Assembly: GCF_900113525.1 (NCBI RefSeq)
Contig: NZ_FOPP01000004.1
Coordinates: 1-64,000 of the forward strand
Direction: 5' to 3'
Length of the DNA: 64,000 nucleotides
Source: Pedobacter insulae
Lineage (GTDB): Bacteria > Bacteroidota > Bacteroidia > Sphingobacteriales > Sphingobacteriaceae
Below, one piece after another: positions 62,453-64,000 of the stretch (its first letter is position 1; every line of letters begins with the position of its first letter). The notes under the pieces were generated by a model that did not search any database, was not told where the DNA came from, and saw only the letters and a program-made list of their open reading frames with translations. Both the position numbers and the translations under genes were made by a program.

Positions 62453-63214
62453 ATGGATATTCAATTTAATAACTATTATTCCGGAACAAGTGGACTGTTG
62501 TTGCCTGTTCCAAATAAGCTCTACTATCCCGAAGAGTTTAAAGAGAAATCGCGATTGTGCTATTATGCGTCCCTGATGGATACCATCGAAATTAACAGCT
62601 CATTTTATAAGATGCCTATGAGCAGTACTGTGCATAGGTGGGCAGCTGATGTTCCTGAAGAGTTTAGGTTCACTTTTAAGCTTTTCAGAGAGATTACTCA
62701 CAATAAGAACCTGGCGTTCGATCCAGAGGTCATTTCACGTTTTTTTCACGTAATTAATAACGTTGAGGAGAAGAAGGGCTGTCTTTTGGTGCAATTTCCC
62801 CCAAGTATTAAAATAGGGGATTTATCACAACTTAAGTTTCTAATGTCTTTGCTTAGGGAGAATGATGTGCAAATGGAATGGAAAATTGCTTTAGAATTCC
62901 GACACCCATCTCTGTATGTCGATGAAATTTATGAACTCTTGGAACATTACCAGTTCGGGATGGTAATCCATGACAAAAGCCCTGCTAATAGTCCGTTGCG
63001 AGAAACCCATCCCGATTTTGTTTATTTGCGCTTTCATGGGCCAGGTGGGAATTATCGGGGTAGTTATAGCGACGATATATTATATGAGTATGCGAGTTAT
63101 ATAACGGCGTGGCTTAGCGAGGATAAAAAGGTGTATGTTTATTTCAATAATACGATGGGCGAAGCGCATGCAAATCTAAATCTGCTGCGTCAAATTGTTC
63201 GAGATACTTATTAG
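62453..63214 (+). CDS. DUF72 family protein
   Basis: 253 residues with the DUF72 barrel: GTSGLLLPVPNKLYYPEEF at the start, IEINSSFYKMP near 42, FTFKLFREITHN near 70, LVQFPPSIKIGD near 120, WKIALEFRHPSLY near 143, and YLRFHGPGGNYRGSY near 200, and YVYFNNTMGEAHANL at the end. The fold is like a TIM barrel; function is unproven though an enzymatic or nucleic-acid role is often suggested. It is divergent from the Pif1 gene, with about 134 bases between the two starts, and convergent with the kinase gene at 5 bases. Confidence 0.9.
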   Translation: MDIQFNNYYSGTSGLLLPVPNKLYYPEEFKEKSRLCYYASLMDTIEINSSFYKMPMSSTVHRWAADVPEEFRFTFKLFREITHNKNLAFDPEVISRFFHVINNVEEKKGCLLVQFPPSIKIGDLSQLKFLMSLLRENDVQMEWKIALEFRHPSLYVDEIYELLEHYQFGMVIHDKSPANSPLRETHPDFVYLRFHGPGGNYRGSYSDDILYEYASYITAWLSEDKKVYVYFNNTMGEAHANLNLLRQIVRDTY

Positions 63215-63219
63215 TGGTG

Positions 63220-64000
63220 TTACGGGGTAATAGTGGGGAGGGTAAACCAAAAGATGCTCCCTTTACCAAGCGTACTTTCTGCGCCAATTTTACCTCCATG
63301 GCGTTTAATAATCTCGCTTGATATATAAAGTCCCAGACCTAGCCCCGAGTATTGTCTGCCGTAGTTGTCTGCGCGATAGTAACGGTCAAAAAGATATGGT
63401 AATTTTTCTGCTGTTATACCTTCTCCAGTATCGATCACGGCGATTTTAATTTCGGTCTCTGAAGCTTCGGCCTTTAACTCGATGAACTTGGATTTTGCTG
63501 CATACTTGCTGGCATTGGTAATAAAGTTAAGAATAACCTGTTCAAGTCGCTGCGCATCTGCTCTGAAAAGTATGTCTTTAGGTGCGTTCAGGGTGAGCTG
63601 TTGATCTCGGTTTACCGGAAGATCTACGATCAGCTCCTCGAGGAATTGATGAAGGTCTAAGACAGAATATTTAAGTTCCATTTGACCTTCTTTTATGCGC
63701 TGGGTGTTAAGCAAATCGTCAATTAACACACCTACTCGCTCTACACTACGCGATGCCTTTTCGATTAGGTTTGGCATTCGAGAAGTTTGGTCTAAGGAGC
63801 TTTTCAACCTTTCCATAAGTTGCATTGCCGTTTTTAAAGTAGTTATCGGAGTTTTTAATTCATGGCTGGCAACTGAAATGAATTCGTCCATTCGGTTAAA
63901 TTCGCTTACTTGTTCATCGATATTATTACAAGTACCAACCCATTTACTGATTTGGTTGTCATCATCGCGGTTAGGCAAAGCTTGAATTAGGTACCATTGA
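63220..64000 (-). CDS. PAS sensor histidine kinase (5' end outside the window)
   Basis: The coding frame is open to the right edge, so the gene is partial. The visible part starts in the tail of a PAS domain (WYLIQALPNRDDDNQISKW and VGTCNNIDEQ), continues with a HisKA helix (FISVASHELKTPITTLK, the phospho-acceptor His) and an ATPase domain with FITNASKYA (N box), VIDTGEGI (G1), and YSGLGLGLYISSEIIKRHGG (G2). It is a phosphorelay kinase without visible membrane spans in this part. Signal and partner are unknown. An inner start at 63978 is only a TTG and should not be used. Confidence 0.9.
   Translation of the reverse strand, partial: QWYLIQALPNRDDDNQISKWVGTCNNIDEQVSEFNRMDEFISVASHELKTPITTLKTAMQLMERLKSSLDQTSRMPNLIEKASRSVERVGVLIDDLLNTQRIKEGQMELKYSVLDLHQFLEELIVDLPVNRDQQLTLNAPKDILFRADAQRLEQVILNFITNASKYAAKSKFIELKAEASETEIKIAVIDTGEGITAEKLPYLFDRYYRADNYGRQYSGLGLGLYISSEIIKRHGGKIGAESTLGKGSIFWFTLPTITP

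Overview
The window looks like chromosome from a Bacteroidota bacterium of the Sphingobacteriaceae type (Pedobacter-like). The signs are four SusC/SusD-type outer-membrane pairs, a one-protein hybrid two-component regulator with a periplasmic propeller, many lipoproteins whose lipid-anchor Cys is followed by Lys or acidic residues, DUF6266 and Pif1-HRDC genes typical of the phylum, a TAnnTTTG-type promoter box, and AT-rich intergenic DNA. I found no rRNA, tRNA, CRISPR array or complete insertion sequence.

Region 1 (1-9.6 kb) is a mosaic of small housekeeping and accessory genes: a marR-arr pair (rifamycin ADP-ribosyltransferase with a repeated operator in front), a TlpA-like thioredoxin protein, TfoX-N, DinB, an NTF2-like protein, a MerR-TipAS regulator with a textbook over-spaced promoter, a P-type cation pump, a hypothetical lipoprotein, a decayed lipoprotein pseudogene and a DoxX-like membrane protein.

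Region 2 (9.6-28.4 kb) is a polysaccharide utilisation locus: a hybrid sensor/AraC regulator, a leftward operon (clan-A glycoside hydrolase, GH2 with a malectin-like tail, beta-helix protein) and a divergent rightward operon (SusC, SusD, beta-helix lipoprotein, SurA-N-like protein, beta-helix protein). The divergent intergenic region carries a direct repeat and an inverted repeat that could be the regulator's site.

Region 3 (28.5-40 kb) holds a beta-hydroxyacid dehydrogenase, a DeoR regulator divergent from a second SusC/SusD locus with a DUF4623-like lipoprotein and a GHL10 (YngK/DigH-like) hydrolase, a clear terminator, and a Tat-exported metallophosphoesterase flanked on both sides by LacI-type palindromes.

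Region 4 (40-59 kb) is the most unusual part: eleven same-strand genes with two SusC-SusD-fasciclin modules, DUF5007- and IPT/delta-60-type lipoproteins, an M60 (HExxH) metallopeptidase and two LamG proteins with degenerate alkaline-phosphatase-like domains, and no glycoside hydrolase. It reads as a surface system for binding and cutting glycoproteins and importing the products.

Region 5 (59-64 kb) returns to core-type genes: a remnant of a PAS sensor kinase, DUF6266 with an unusual 11-bp-phased repeat array upstream, a Pif1-HRDC helicase, DUF72, and a PAS histidine kinase cut by the window edge.
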